From assembly GCA_002366775.1 (NCBI GenBank), contig DFBW01000092.1, positions 22,883 through 38,802 on the forward strand: 15,920 bases of DNA, read 5' to 3'. A program made the position numbers and the translations under genes. Below, in pieces: positions 1 to 6,831 of this stretch. The notes beneath the pieces are model-generated. The model saw only the letters and a program-made list of their open reading frames with translations. It did no database searches and was not told where the DNA came from. The DNA comes from Roseovarius sp. UBA3070 (lineage in GTDB: Bacteria; Pseudomonadota; Alphaproteobacteria; Rhodobacterales; Rhodobacteraceae). The stretch's first letter is position 1. Each line of letters begins with the position of its first letter.

Positions 1-27
1 AAAAACCCCGGTGAGCAAACCGGGGTT
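1..27 (-). terminator. Rho-independent terminator of the Hint-domain gene
   Basis: Read on the minus strand, AACCCCGG (20-27) pairs perfectly with CCGGGGTT (4-11) around an 8-nt loop. The hairpin is followed by a run of T to the window edge. It begins 12 bp after the stop codon of the minus-strand Hint gene at 39, which is the standard position and form of an intrinsic terminator. What lies beyond position 1 is not visible, so bidirectional use cannot be excluded. Confidence 0.85.
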
Positions 28-38
28 GGTGATGGGTA

Positions 39-563
39 TCAGGCGGCTTGGGGGGCCTGTGCGGCATGGTGTGCCGCGGCATCGCTGGCCACTTCCAGGC
101 CGTCTACATAGAGGATATGCGGGCGGTCAAAATCAAGCTCATAGAGCGTCATGTCCTGTTCGCCCTCGTCGGTGATGAATTCGCCATCTATCAGGCGATG
201 TGCCTCAATCATGGCGGCGCCAACGGAACTGAACATCGCGGATGCACGCCAGTCACGGATCAAAACCGGCTGGCCTGCAGGCAACAGAACGTCACGTTCG
301 GGGCGGGTATGACCCAGTGATCCTGCCTGAATGCGTACCGCGCGGGTGGTGATCTTGCGACTGCGCACAGATGTGACACGCGCCACGCCGCTATCACGCG
401 TGATAACCCGGTCACCGACGCTCAGCTCTGGCACCGGCTTTTCGCCATCAAGCGTCAGGATGTAGCTGTCAGATTGCAGACCCGACACTTCAGAAGTTGG
501 GGATTCATTAAGGGTACCTTTGGGATTTTTCCCACCGATACGCCCGACCGTTTTCGGTTTCAT
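39..563 (-). CDS. Small Hint-domain (Hint_2-like) protein without cysteine
   Basis: The 174-residue protein resembles the Hint_2 domains common in Rhodobacterales proteins. Recognisable pieces are the strand and turn LTLDGEKPVPELSVGDRV (about residues 36-53), the following TRDSGVARVTSV segment (55-66), and the PERDVLLPAGQPVLI stretch (88-102). Family members with autoprocessing activity normally start the domain with a Cys and carry a His near the second segment (a PQHRVL-like motif). Here the whole protein has no cysteine, and the second segment reads PAGQPVL. Self-cleavage by the usual chemistry therefore looks impossible. There is no signal peptide. The tail (161-174) is rich in Ala and His. 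It is monocistronic, with its own terminator at 1-27. The ATG at 561-563 has only a weak GAG-type Shine-Dalgarno. The family call is fairly secure, but the function is unknown. Confidence 0.8.
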   Translation of the reverse strand: MKPKTVGRIGGKNPKGTLNESPTSEVSGLQSDSYILTLDGEKPVPELSVGDRVITRDSGVARVTSVRSRKITTRAVRIQAGSLGHTRPERDVLLPAGQPVLIRDWRASAMFSSVGAAMIEAHRLIDGEFITDEGEQDMTLYELDFDRPHILYVDGLEVASDAAAHHAAQAPQAA

Positions 564-734
564 GGCGTTTCTCGCTTTAACACTGCCTCAGTATTTTCAA
601 CAGAATATGGCAAGAATCGGTTAATGTCGTGCCTTTTTTCGTGCACGCCCTGAAAAAAGCGCATTTTTTACTCTCGCATCCGGCAATCGGCTTTGTTAGA
701 GAGCAGCAACACGCGCTTGGCTGCGTGGCAAAGT

Positions 735-818
735 GCGGGTGTGGCGGAATTGGTAGACGCACCAGATTTAGGTTCTGGCGCCTATGGCGTGGGGGTTCGA
801 GTCCCTTCACCCGCACCA
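735..818 (+). tRNA. tRNA-Leu (anticodon UAG)
   Basis: A complete class II cloverleaf is visible. The acceptor stem GCGGGTG (735-741) pairs with CACCCGC (808-814), followed by discriminator A815 and an encoded CCA (816-818). The D-stem is GCG/CGC (744-746 with 758-760). The anticodon stem CCAGA/TCTGG (762-766 with 774-778) holds the loop TTTAGGT, which puts TAG at 769-771. The long variable arm CGCC-tat-GGCG (779-789) is typical of leucine tRNAs. The T-loop TTCGAGT lies at 796-802. UAG reads CUN leucine codons. The gene is transcribed away from the Hint gene. No convincing -35/-10 pair is visible in 564-734, although TTGTTA at 693-698 is a possible -35. An A/T-rich dyad, CTTTTTTC (633-640) with GAAAAAAG (652-659), lies further upstream. 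Confidence 0.97.
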
Positions 819-1126
819 TTTTTCAAAGTGCTACCGCGCGGAGCGCTACTTGAGCACTGGTTTGGTTCTAGGTTGATCCTTTCCCTTTGTTTTAGGATGG
901 TTTTGTTGCGCGCCTGATGTGGCTTGGGGATTATCCTTACACCGGTTTTCAATACGCCATCTGAACTGAGATAGACGCTTTGCGTTATCGTATAAGTGTT
1001 CACTTTGAGAGGCGGGTGAGCCGTGCAAGCAATCCGGGCTTTGACATTCGCGGCAAATTTGGTGAACTTTGCTGTGGGGACATCACATTAGCGGATGACC
1101 CGAACTGTGACAGATGGATAAGAAAT
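819..1126. other. Non-coding stretch between tRNA-Leu and the acyl-CoA dehydrogenase
   Basis: No gene is supported here. A run of five T (819-823) follows the tRNA CCA. Behind it lies a dyad with arms AGTGCT (827-832) and AGCACT (853-858) enclosing the palindrome CCGCGCGG (834-841). This may end the tRNA transcript. Near the right end, TTGACA at 1041-1046 matches a -35 box, but the sequence 16-18 bp downstream is a poor -10, so a promoter is only a possibility. The reading frame of the downstream dehydrogenase stays open back to a TTG at 980. That stretch shows no similarity to the family and is probably untranslated leader. Confidence 0.5.
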
Positions 1127-2359
1127 ATGGATTTCAGCATACGGCCAGAGACAGACAGGCAACTGGAGCGCGTCAAAACCATGATTCGGGATGAAATCAT
1201 GCCGCGTGAGCACGCATTTCATGCTGAGGTCGAAATCGGAGATCGTTGGGAGTATACGCAAAAACAGAGCGAGATACTCGAAAGCCTCAAATCCAGTGCA
1301 AAGGCGCAAGGGCTATGGAATTTTTGGTTGACCGACAGTGCCAATGGGCAGGGGCTCAGCACGGTTGAATATGCGTATTTCGCAGAAGAAATGGGGCGCA
1401 CCCCGCTGGCGGCGGAGGTGTTCAACTGCAATGCTCCTGACACCGGCAATATGGAGGTGTTTGAGAGGTACGGTTCGCAAGCTATGAAAGAGCGCTGGCT
1501 GGCCCCGTTGATGAGCGGTGACATCCGAAGCGCGTATCTGATGACCGAGCCGGATGTGGCCAGTTCAGACCCCACAAACCTGGAATTTGAATGCAAGCGC
1601 GAGGGCGACAGCTATGTTCTGAACGGCGAGAAATGGTGGGCCACGGGGGCCGGTGATCCGCGCTGTGCTGTCTACATTGTGATGGTGCGCACGGGCACAG
1701 AAGACGCCCACAAGCATCAGCGCCATTCCATGATTGTGGTGGATGCAGGCAGTGACGGGATTGAGGTGCTGCGCCCGATGCAGGTCTATGGCCATGATGA
1801 TGCGCCACATGGGCACATGCATATCCGGTTTACAGATGTCCGCGTGCCAGCAGAAAATATGTTGCTGGGTGAAGGCTGCGGATTTGAAATTGCCCAAGGC
1901 AGATTGGGACCGGGGCGTATTCACCATGCGATGCGCGCCATTGGTCAGGCAGAAGCCGCTCTTGAGATGATGTGCCGTCGGTCATTGGACCGGGAAGCTT
2001 TTGGCAAACCACTGGCGCAGCTGGGCGCCAATTTTGACATCATAGCCGATTGTCGGATGGAGATTGAACAGGCGCGCCTGTTATGCCTGAAAGCGGCCTG
2101 GATGATGGATCAGGGGGATGCCCGCGCGGCTGCCCCATGGATTAGCCAGATCAAAGTGGTTGCCCCGCGTATGGCGCTGAAGGTGGTGGATGAAGCCGTG
2201 CAGATGTTTGGCGCGAAAGGCATCAGCCAGGATGTACCACTGGCCGCAATGTGGACACATCTGCGCACATTGCGTCTGGCAGATGGGCCGGATGCGGTGC
2301 ACCGCCGACAAGTGGCACGCGCCGAGTTAAAGCGCTATTCACAAAGACCAGGTTACTGA
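1127..2359 (+). CDS. Acyl-CoA dehydrogenase family protein, ACAD10/11-like
   Basis: This is an FAD-dependent enzyme that should introduce an alpha,beta double bond into an acyl-CoA and pass electrons to electron-transfer flavoprotein. The 410-residue length from ATG 1127 is normal for the family. The frame is open upstream to a TTG at 980, but the extra 49 residues look non-homologous. The N-terminal helical domain covers about residues 1-135. The FAD/substrate beta domain carries MTEPDVASSD (139-148) and GEKWWATGAGDPRC (167-180). The C-terminal helical domain carries GPGRIHHAMR (261-270), GAKGISQDVPLA (362-373) and ADGPDAVH (385-392). The WW-GAG and GPGRIHH motifs match the dehydrogenase half of human ACAD11 as I remember it. 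The kinase half of ACAD11 is absent. Asp386 occupies the position where MCAD has its catalytic Glu, by motif alignment only. The substrate is unknown. The gene stands alone upstream of clpP with a weak AT-rich ribosome site. Confidence 0.9.
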   Translation: MDFSIRPETDRQLERVKTMIRDEIMPREHAFHAEVEIGDRWEYTQKQSEILESLKSSAKAQGLWNFWLTDSANGQGLSTVEYAYFAEEMGRTPLAAEVFNCNAPDTGNMEVFERYGSQAMKERWLAPLMSGDIRSAYLMTEPDVASSDPTNLEFECKREGDSYVLNGEKWWATGAGDPRCAVYIVMVRTGTEDAHKHQRHSMIVVDAGSDGIEVLRPMQVYGHDDAPHGHMHIRFTDVRVPAENMLLGEGCGFEIAQGRLGPGRIHHAMRAIGQAEAALEMMCRRSLDREAFGKPLAQLGANFDIIADCRMEIEQARLLCLKAAWMMDQGDARAAAPWISQIKVVAPRMALKVVDEAVQMFGAKGISQDVPLAAMWTHLRTLRLADGPDAVHRRQVARAELKRYSQRPGY

Positions 2360-2471
2360 TTGGCAATCGGGGTAACGCCTTGTTGAAAGGCCAAGGGGCA
2401 CAACGAGCCTGAAAAAGTGCACGAGCCCTTGCAGCCGCTTTGGCGCAACACTAAGACTCCTTTAGGAACTT

Positions 2472-2483
2472 TCCCTTAAGGGA
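2472..2483. promoter_or_regulatory. Perfect 12-bp palindrome upstream of clpP
   Basis: TCCCTTAAGGGA reads the same on both strands and ends 27 bp before the likely clpP start. Four bases upstream of it is an imperfect relative, TCCT-TT-AGGA (2458-2467). The pair could be a regulator site or leader structure. Further upstream, CTTG at 2428-2431 with CACTAAG about 17 bp later faintly resembles a heat-shock sigma (RpoH) promoter, but the match is weak. No function can be assigned from sequence alone. Confidence 0.3.
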
Positions 2484-2510
2484 TGGTTAGACATGGTGAG
2501 GCAGGTAAAG

Positions 2511-3143
2511 ATGAACGATCCGATTGACACATATATGAACACCCTCGTGCCCATGGTGGTGGAACAAACCAGCCGGGGCGAGCGGGCCTATGACATTTTC
2601 TCGCGCCTGCTGAAGGAACGGATCATCTTTCTGAGCGGTCCTGTGCATGACGGTATGTCGAGCCTGATCGTGGCCCAGCTTTTGCATCTTGAGGCAGAAA
2701 ACCCGGCCAAGGAAATCTCGATGTATATCAACAGCCCCGGCGGCGTGGTGACATCCGGCCTGTCGATTTATGACACGATGCAATACATCCGCCCAAAGGT
2801 CAGCACATTGGTGATCGGGCAGGCGGCCTCGATGGGCAGCCTGTTGTTGACCGCCGGTGAAAAGGGCATGCGCTTTTCGCTGCCCAACAGCCGGATCATG
2901 GTGCATCAGCCTTCGGGTGGGTATCAGGGGCAGGCAACGGATATCATGATCCACGCCGAAGAGACTCTGAAATTGAAGCGGCGTCTGAATGAAATTTATG
3001 TACGCCACACCGGCCAGACTTTGAAAAAAGTCGAAGAGGCGTTGGAGCGCGACAATTTCATGACAGCCGAGGATGCCAAAGCCTGGGGTCTGATTGACGA
3101 GATCGTGGAAAACCGTGCCAAAGCGGATGGCGAAGAAAGCTGA
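2511..3143 (+). CDS. clpP: ATP-dependent Clp protease proteolytic subunit ClpP
   Basis: ClpP is the serine peptidase of the cytoplasmic Clp complex. Two heptameric rings form the degradation chamber, fed by ClpX or by ClpA with the adaptor ClpS. The catalytic triad is visible and correctly spaced: Ser107 in GQAASMGS, His132 in MVHQPSGG, and Asp181 in [11 protein letters not shown]. The 25- and 49-residue separations match E. coli ClpP. The gly-rich handle segment [12 protein letters not shown] lies at 73-84. The length of 210 residues is normal. I start at ATG 2511 because GAGG at 2498-2501 lies 9 nt upstream and the N-terminus [10 protein letters not shown] fits the family. An in-frame ATG at 2493 would add six residues and is also possible. 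clpX follows after 137 bp on the same strand. Confidence 0.97.
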   Translation: MNDPIDTYMNTLVPMVVEQTSRGERAYDIFSRLLKERIIFLSGPVHDGMSSLIVAQLLHLEAENPAKEISMYINSPGGVVTSGLSIYDTMQYIRPKVSTLVIGQAASMGSLLLTAGEKGMRFSLPNSRIMVHQPSGGYQGQATDIMIHAEETLKLKRRLNEIYVRHTGQTLKKVEEALERDNFMTAEDAKAWGLIDEIVENRAKADGEES

Positions 3144-3280
3144 AACCGGTCGGTCACAACCCGCCGGTGGCGTGCGAATTTCACATTGTGATGCTTGGGC
3201 ACCTGCCGTAAGCTGAGCGCAAATAAGACGGGCCGGGCCTTTGGTGCTCAGGCGATCCGGGGCTAAAAGGTAAAAAACTG

Positions 3281-4546
3281 ATGGCAAACAACTCTGGCGG
3301 CGATAGCAAAAACACCCTTTATTGCAGCTTTTGCGGCAAGAGCCAGCATGAGGTGCGCAAGCTGATTGCCGGCCCGACTGTGTTCATCTGCGACGAATGT
3401 GTCGAGCTGTGCATGGACATCATCCGCGAAGAGACCAAAACAGCCGGTCTGAAAGCTACCGATGGTGTGCCCACCCCGCGTGAGATTTGCGGTGTGCTGG
3501 ACGATTATGTGATTGGTCAGGCAATGGCCAAACGGGTTTTGTCGGTCGCTGTGCACAATCACTACAAACGTCTGGAGCATTCCGGCAAAACCGGTGAGAT
3601 TGAGCTGCAGAAATCGAACATTCTGCTGATTGGCCCCACGGGCTGCGGCAAAACATTGCTGGCCCAGACGCTGGCACGCATTTTGGATGTGCCCTTCACC
3701 ATGGCCGATGCCACCACCCTGACCGAAGCGGGCTATGTGGGCGAAGATGTTGAAAACATCATCCTCAAGCTGCTGCAATCCTCTGAATATAATGTGGAGC
3801 GTGCTCAGCGTGGCATCGTTTACATTGACGAGGTCGACAAGATTACGCGTAAGTCGGAAAACCCGTCGATCACCCGTGATGTATCGGGTGAAGGTGTGCA
3901 GCAGGCATTGCTGAAGTTGATGGAAGGCACGGTTGCGGCTGTGCCCCCCCAAGGTGGGCGCAAACATCCCCAGCAGGAGTTCCTGCAAGTGGACACCACC
4001 AACATTCTGTTCATTTGTGGCGGGGCCTTTGCGGGCCTCGACAAGATCATCGCAGCGCGCGGCAAGGGCAGCGCCATGGGCTTTGGCGCTGATGTGCGAG
4101 ATGTGGAAACCCGTGGCGTTGGTGAGATTTTTACCGAGTTGGAGCCGGAAGACCTGCTGAAATTCGGTTTGATCCCGGAGTTTGTTGGCCGCCTCCCGGT
4201 GATCGCCACGTTGGAAGACTTGGACGAAGATGCGTTGATCACTATCTTGACCGAACCAAAGAACGCCTTGATCAAACAGTATCAACGCCTGTTTGAGTTG
4301 GAAACGGTGCAGCTGACGTTCACCGAAGACGCACTGAGCGCTATTGCCAAACGTGCGATTGAGCGCAAAACTGGCGCGCGCGGTCTGCGCTCTATTCTCG
4401 AAAGCATTCTGCTGGACACAATGTTTGACCTGCCAGGAATGGATGATGTCGAAGAGGTGGTTGTTAACGAAGAAGCAGCCAATTCCGACGCGCCTCCGCT
4501 GATGATCTATGCGGATGCCAAGAAGGAAGGTAAAAGCGCCGGATAA
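3281..4546 (+). CDS. clpX: ATP-dependent Clp protease ATP-binding subunit ClpX
   Basis: ClpX is an AAA+ unfoldase that recognises tagged substrates, unfolds them and threads them into ClpP. The N-terminal zinc-binding domain has Cys15, Cys18, Cys37 and Cys40 (CSFC and CDEC). Walker A is GPTGCGKT (118-125) and Walker B is IVYIDEVDK (179-187). The pore loop GYVGED is at 151-156 and the substrate-gripping RKH loop at 227-229. The ClpP-docking loop reads MGF (266-268) where E. coli has IGF. The sensor-2 region TGARGLR is at 364-370. All functional elements are present over 421 residues, the usual length. The 137-bp gap after clpP contains a short dyad, TCACA-t-TGTGA (3181-3191), but no clear terminator, so the two genes may be co-transcribed or clpX may have its own promoter there. 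An AAGGT ribosome site precedes ATG 3281. Confidence 0.98.
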   Translation: MANNSGGDSKNTLYCSFCGKSQHEVRKLIAGPTVFICDECVELCMDIIREETKTAGLKATDGVPTPREICGVLDDYVIGQAMAKRVLSVAVHNHYKRLEHSGKTGEIELQKSNILLIGPTGCGKTLLAQTLARILDVPFTMADATTLTEAGYVGEDVENIILKLLQSSEYNVERAQRGIVYIDEVDKITRKSENPSITRDVSGEGVQQALLKLMEGTVAAVPPQGGRKHPQQEFLQVDTTNILFICGGAFAGLDKIIAARGKGSAMGFGADVRDVETRGVGEIFTELEPEDLLKFGLIPEFVGRLPVIATLEDLDEDALITILTEPKNALIKQYQRLFELETVQLTFTEDALSAIAKRAIERKTGARGLRSILESILLDTMFDLPGMDDVEEVVVNEEAANSDAPPLMIYADAKKEGKSAG

Positions 4547-4547
4547 A

Positions 4548-4569
4548 AAGGTTCGCCCGCTAGAACCTT
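4548..4569 (+). terminator. Hairpin directly after clpX, possible terminator
   Basis: AAGGTTC (4548-4554) pairs perfectly with GAACCTT (4563-4569) around the 8-nt loop GCCCGCTA. It starts two bases after the clpX stop codon. There is no T-run behind it, so it may terminate transcription weakly or protect the 3' end of the clpPX message. Confidence 0.45.
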
Positions 4570-4673
4570 GCTAAATGCTGAACTCTTGGCGCGCGTTTCT
4601 CTTTGACGTTTGCCGGTTTGCGCATCTCTGCCGGCCACAACCCCGCCAGGATATCTATCCGAGGTGAGACAGT

Positions 4674-4829
4674 TCAGGCTTGGTCGGCAGGATTTGGCCC
4701 ACTGAGTGTTTCTGACGTTGGGCTGGATGTTTTCTCTTTTGAGCTGTCGCTGGTGCCGACCTCATCCGTGAAGTATATCAATGCACAAAGTACCAGCGCG
4801 CCAAACACGATTGCTATAAGTAATCTCAA
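4674..4829 (-). CDS. Putative small single-pass membrane protein (51 aa, TTG start)
   Basis: This gene is not recognised. From the TTG at 4827-4829 it encodes 51 residues. A hydrophobic segment of about 17 residues (LLIAIVFGALVLCALIY, 3-19) is followed by a polar, Ser/Thr-rich tail of about 30 residues (DEVGTSDSSKEK and on). The layout suggests a membrane anchor near the N-terminus. The start is chosen because GGAG lies 6 nt upstream of this TTG and the hydrophobic helix begins straight after. A GTG at 4863-4865 would add 12 residues of unlikely composition. It lies antisense to its neighbours in the gap between clpX and the complex I subunit gene. The surrounding gap (4547-4994) otherwise holds only short dyads. 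It is plausible but unproven, and a chance frame remains possible. Confidence 0.45.
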   Translation of the reverse strand: MRLLIAIVFGALVLCALIYFTDEVGTSDSSKEKTSSPTSETLSGPNPADQA

Positions 4830-4864
4830 CTTAATCTCCGTTCTGTTCCAATCACACTGTAGCA

Positions 4865-4881
4865 CCGCCCAGAGTGGGCGG
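4865..4881. repeat. GC-rich 7-bp hairpin between divergent genes
   Basis: CCGCCCA (4865-4871) pairs perfectly with TGGGCGG (4875-4881) around the 3-nt loop GAG, flanked by AGCA on the left and, four bases on, TGCT on the right. There is no T-run on either side, so it is not a standard terminator. It would fall in the 5' leader of the minus-strand small protein or in the control region shared with the plus-strand NDUFA12-like gene. TATGAT at 4898-4903 resembles a -10 box, and TTGACA at 4922-4927 resembles a -35 box. Neither has a good partner. Confidence 0.35.
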
Positions 4882-4994
4882 GCTATGCTAAAAAGAGTAT
4901 GATAGACTGAAATTGCAACCCTTGACAGAGTTTATGTGGTCTGGACCTTTGGCCACAGATGCGCCATAGAATGTATGAGTTTTCGGAGGGCGGC

Positions 4995-5378
4995 ATGGGT
5001 ATTTTCAGAACAGTTTTGCGCGCGTTCACTTGGTGGGACGGCTCGACACTTAACACCCAGCTATGGAGCTGGCGAAAAGGCGTGAAAGTGGGGGAAGACC
5101 AGCAGGGCAACCGCTATTTTCGCAACCGCGATGATTCCCGTCGCTGGGTGATGTTCAACGGCGAGGCCGAAGCCAGCCGCGTTAACCCTGACTGGCATGG
5201 CTGGTTGCATCACACATTTGACGCCCCTCCAACCGATCAACCCCTGGCGAAAAAGCCATGGGAAAAACCGCATGAAGAAAACATGACCGGCACAGCGATG
5301 GCCTATGCGCCTGCTGGGTCGATCCGTAAGGCTGTCCCGGTGGATCGCGGCGATTACGAAGCCTGGTCACCGGAATAG
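4995..5378 (+). CDS. NDUFA12-family NADH:ubiquinone oxidoreductase accessory subunit
   Basis: This is a homologue of the 17.2-kDa (NDUFA12/B17.2) accessory subunit of respiratory complex I, found in mitochondria and alphaproteobacteria. It binds the peripheral arm on the cytoplasmic side and aids assembly or stability. Family motifs are present: [16 protein letters not shown] (11-26), GNRYFR (38-43), RRWVMF (49-54) and [10 protein letters not shown] (64-73). The 127-residue length is normal. ATG 4995 is preceded by an excellent GGAGG (4985-4989) at 5-nt spacing. The in-frame codon at 4959 would add 12 unrelated residues. The catalytic nuo genes are not in this window, as is usual for this subunit in alphaproteobacteria. 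An MCE-domain gene follows after 9 bp, so the two are probably co-transcribed. TTGACA at 4922-4927 could belong to its promoter. Confidence 0.93.
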   Translation: MGIFRTVLRAFTWWDGSTLNTQLWSWRKGVKVGEDQQGNRYFRNRDDSRRWVMFNGEAEASRVNPDWHGWLHHTFDAPPTDQPLAKKPWEKPHEENMTGTAMAYAPAGSIRKAVPVDRGDYEAWSPE

Positions 5379-5387
5379 GCGGCAATC

Positions 5388-5846
5388 ATGTCCGAAAACA
5401 CCACCGAAGTGATCGTCGGCGGGGCCGTTCTGGCCGCTGCCATAGGGTTTTTGGTCTATGCAGGTCAGATGACCGGCGTGACCACTGGGCATACTGAATA
5501 CCCGTTGATGGCCTCGTTCCGCAGTGCAGACGGCGTGGATGTGGGTACGGATGTGCGTTTGGCCGGTGTGAAAGTAGGCCGTGTCACCGCAGTGGAGTTG
5601 GATCCTGAAACATTCCGGGCCGAAACGGCCTTCACCGTGCGCGCAGGTATCCAAGTGCCTGACGATAGCGCTATTGCCGTCAGTTCCGAAGGGTTGTTGG
5701 GCGGCAATTATGTGGAAATACTGCCCGGCGGGTCGCCTTTCACACTGACGCCCGGCGATGAGATTGAATTCACCCAAGGCTCGATCAGCTTGATTTCACT
5801 GCTGATGAAATTCGTGGCAGGTGACAGCGAGGAAACATCCGAATGA
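5388..5846 (+). CDS. mlaD: MlaD-like MCE-domain protein, phospholipid transport
   Basis: The protein belongs to the MCE family, as in the MlaD ring of the Mla system that moves phospholipids between inner and outer membrane. It has one N-terminal membrane helix (about 8-26, VIVGGAVLAAAIGFLVYAG). A periplasmic MCE domain follows (about 38-113) with VGTDVRLAGVKVGRV (52-66) and EGLLGGNYVEI (101-111). A short hydrophobic C-terminal segment, ISLISLLMKFVAG (133-145), matches the pore helix of MlaD. The 152 residues are slightly fewer than in E. coli MlaD. The partner permease (MlaE), ATPase (MlaF) and MlaBC are not encoded nearby, so they must lie elsewhere if this protein works in the same way. 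Its stop codon overlaps the next start in ATGA, implying translational coupling to the DUF2155 gene. Confidence 0.92.
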   Translation: MSENTTEVIVGGAVLAAAIGFLVYAGQMTGVTTGHTEYPLMASFRSADGVDVGTDVRLAGVKVGRVTAVELDPETFRAETAFTVRAGIQVPDDSAIAVSSEGLLGGNYVEILPGGSPFTLTPGDEIEFTQGSISLISLLMKFVAGDSEETSE

Positions 5847-6199
5847 TCCGGGCGGCACTGTTGTGTGCATTGGCGTTCAGTCAACCAGCCATGGCACAGC
5901 AAGTCACCAAAGGGCAGGGCGCATATCTGCGTTGGCTTGATAAGGTGGACGGTCAGGTCACGGATATGGATCTGGTCAATGGCGGTATCTATGAGATTGG
6001 CCGCCTGAAAGTGCACCTGAAAGAATGCCGCTATCCATCCGGTAACCCGTCGGGCGATGCGTTTGCCTATGTCACCATCGCCGAAGAGGGGGCCAAAGCC
6101 CCGGCGTTTGAGGGTTGGATGGTGGCCTCATCCCCTGCGTTGAGTGCGTTGGAGCATCCACGCTATGACGTTTGGGTCATGCGGTGTAAAACCTCCTGA
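5843..6199 (+). CDS. Secreted DUF2155-domain protein
   Basis: The protein has 118 residues with a clear Sec signal peptide: positive start MIR, hydrophobic core, and likely cleavage after AMA at residue 18. The mature part contains the conserved DUF2155 features, including AYLRWLDKVDG (28-38), LKVHLKECRYP (55-65) and FEGWMVASSPALSALEHPRYDVWVM (89-113). Cys62 and Cys115 could form a disulfide in the periplasm. The molecular role of the domain is not known to me. Its start overlaps the mlaD stop by four bases (ATGA), so the two are translated together, which suggests a shared envelope function. Its last 37 bp overlap the 3' end of the convergent aat gene. No terminator fits between the two. Confidence 0.88.
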   Translation: MIRAALLCALAFSQPAMAQQVTKGQGAYLRWLDKVDGQVTDMDLVNGGIYEIGRLKVHLKECRYPSGNPSGDAFAYVTIAEEGAKAPAFEGWMVASSPALSALEHPRYDVWVMRCKTS

Positions 6200-6813
6200 G
6201 GCTTGTCGCCAACCGGAAAACCCGTGATCTGTGCATCCCGTTTCAGGGCCGCGTTTAACAATACATGATACTCGCGCCGCGGAATTTCGATCGCCCCCAG
6301 GCTGCTCAGATGATCGGTGATGAACTGGGTATCAAACAGGTCAAACCCGCAGCGCCGCAGATGATCCACCAGATGCGCCAATGCAAGTTTTGAACCATCT
6401 GTTTGACGCGAAAACATGCTTTCGCCAAAGAATGCAGCGCCAATACTGACGCCGTACACACCGCCCGCCAAAGTGCCGTCGATCCAGACTTCCAGTGAAT
6501 GCGCCTGACCTCGGTGATGCAATTTTTGATAAAGATCAAATATTTGCGCGTTTATCCAGGTTTCAGAACGCGCAGCGCAGCCTTTGACCACATCTTCAAA
6601 ACACTGGTTCAAGGTCACATCATACCCCCCCCGGCGCATCCTGCGCGCCAATGAACGTGATATGTGGAACCCGTCCAGGGGCATGATCCCGCGATCTGCC
6701 GGATCAACCCAGAAAATCTCAGGGGTATCTCGGCCTTCCGCCATGGGAAAGACACCCTGCGCATAGCCCCGAAGCAAAATGTCGGGGGTGAGAGGGAGGT
6801 CAGCGTTTGTCAT
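6163..6813 (-). CDS. aat: Leucyl/phenylalanyl-tRNA-protein transferase
   Basis: Aat transfers Leu or Phe from aminoacyl-tRNA to proteins with N-terminal Lys or Arg, creating N-degrons that ClpS delivers to ClpAP. Family motifs are present over the normal length of 216 residues: LRGYAQGVFPMAEG (14-27), IFWVDPADRGIMPLDGFHISRSL (33-55), AHSLEVWIDGTLAGGVYG (104-121), FFGESMFS (128-135) with GSKLAL (140-145), and DTQFITDHLSSLGA (161-174). It lies 18 bp behind accC on the same strand, so it is probably the last gene of an accB-accC-aat operon. Its ATG at 6811-6813 has no evident Shine-Dalgarno, which suggests translation coupled to accC. The TAG stop lies inside the convergent DUF2155 gene. Confidence 0.95.
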   Translation of the reverse strand: MTNADLPLTPDILLRGYAQGVFPMAEGRDTPEIFWVDPADRGIMPLDGFHISRSLARRMRRGGYDVTLNQCFEDVVKGCAARSETWINAQIFDLYQKLHHRGQAHSLEVWIDGTLAGGVYGVSIGAAFFGESMFSRQTDGSKLALAHLVDHLRRCGFDLFDTQFITDHLSSLGAIEIPRREYHVLLNAALKRDAQITGFPVGDKPQEVLHRMTQTS

Positions 6814-6831
6814 GCCAAAGCGCGGTGTGCA

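Noticed and set aside
577..1003. Several short frames on both strands around tRNA-Leu
   Set aside because: They run through the tRNA gene and its flanks and have no family resemblance or good start context.
980..1126. Extended N-terminus of the acyl-CoA dehydrogenase from a TTG
   Set aside because: The 49 extra residues do not resemble the family, and the ATG at 1127 gives the normal length and N-terminus.
3212..3251. Stem CTGAGC/GCTCAG in the clpP-clpX gap
   Set aside because: It has six-base arms separated by a long loop and no T-run, so it is probably chance.
3263..4285. Minus-strand 340-residue open frame opposite clpX
   Set aside because: It lies almost entirely inside clpX, whose motifs are all intact, and the translated product resembles no family.
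4649..4660. Dyad GGATA-tc-TATCC as terminator of the small minus-strand gene
   Set aside because: The arms are only 5 bp, the centre is two bases and no T-run follows. It is not convincing as a terminator.
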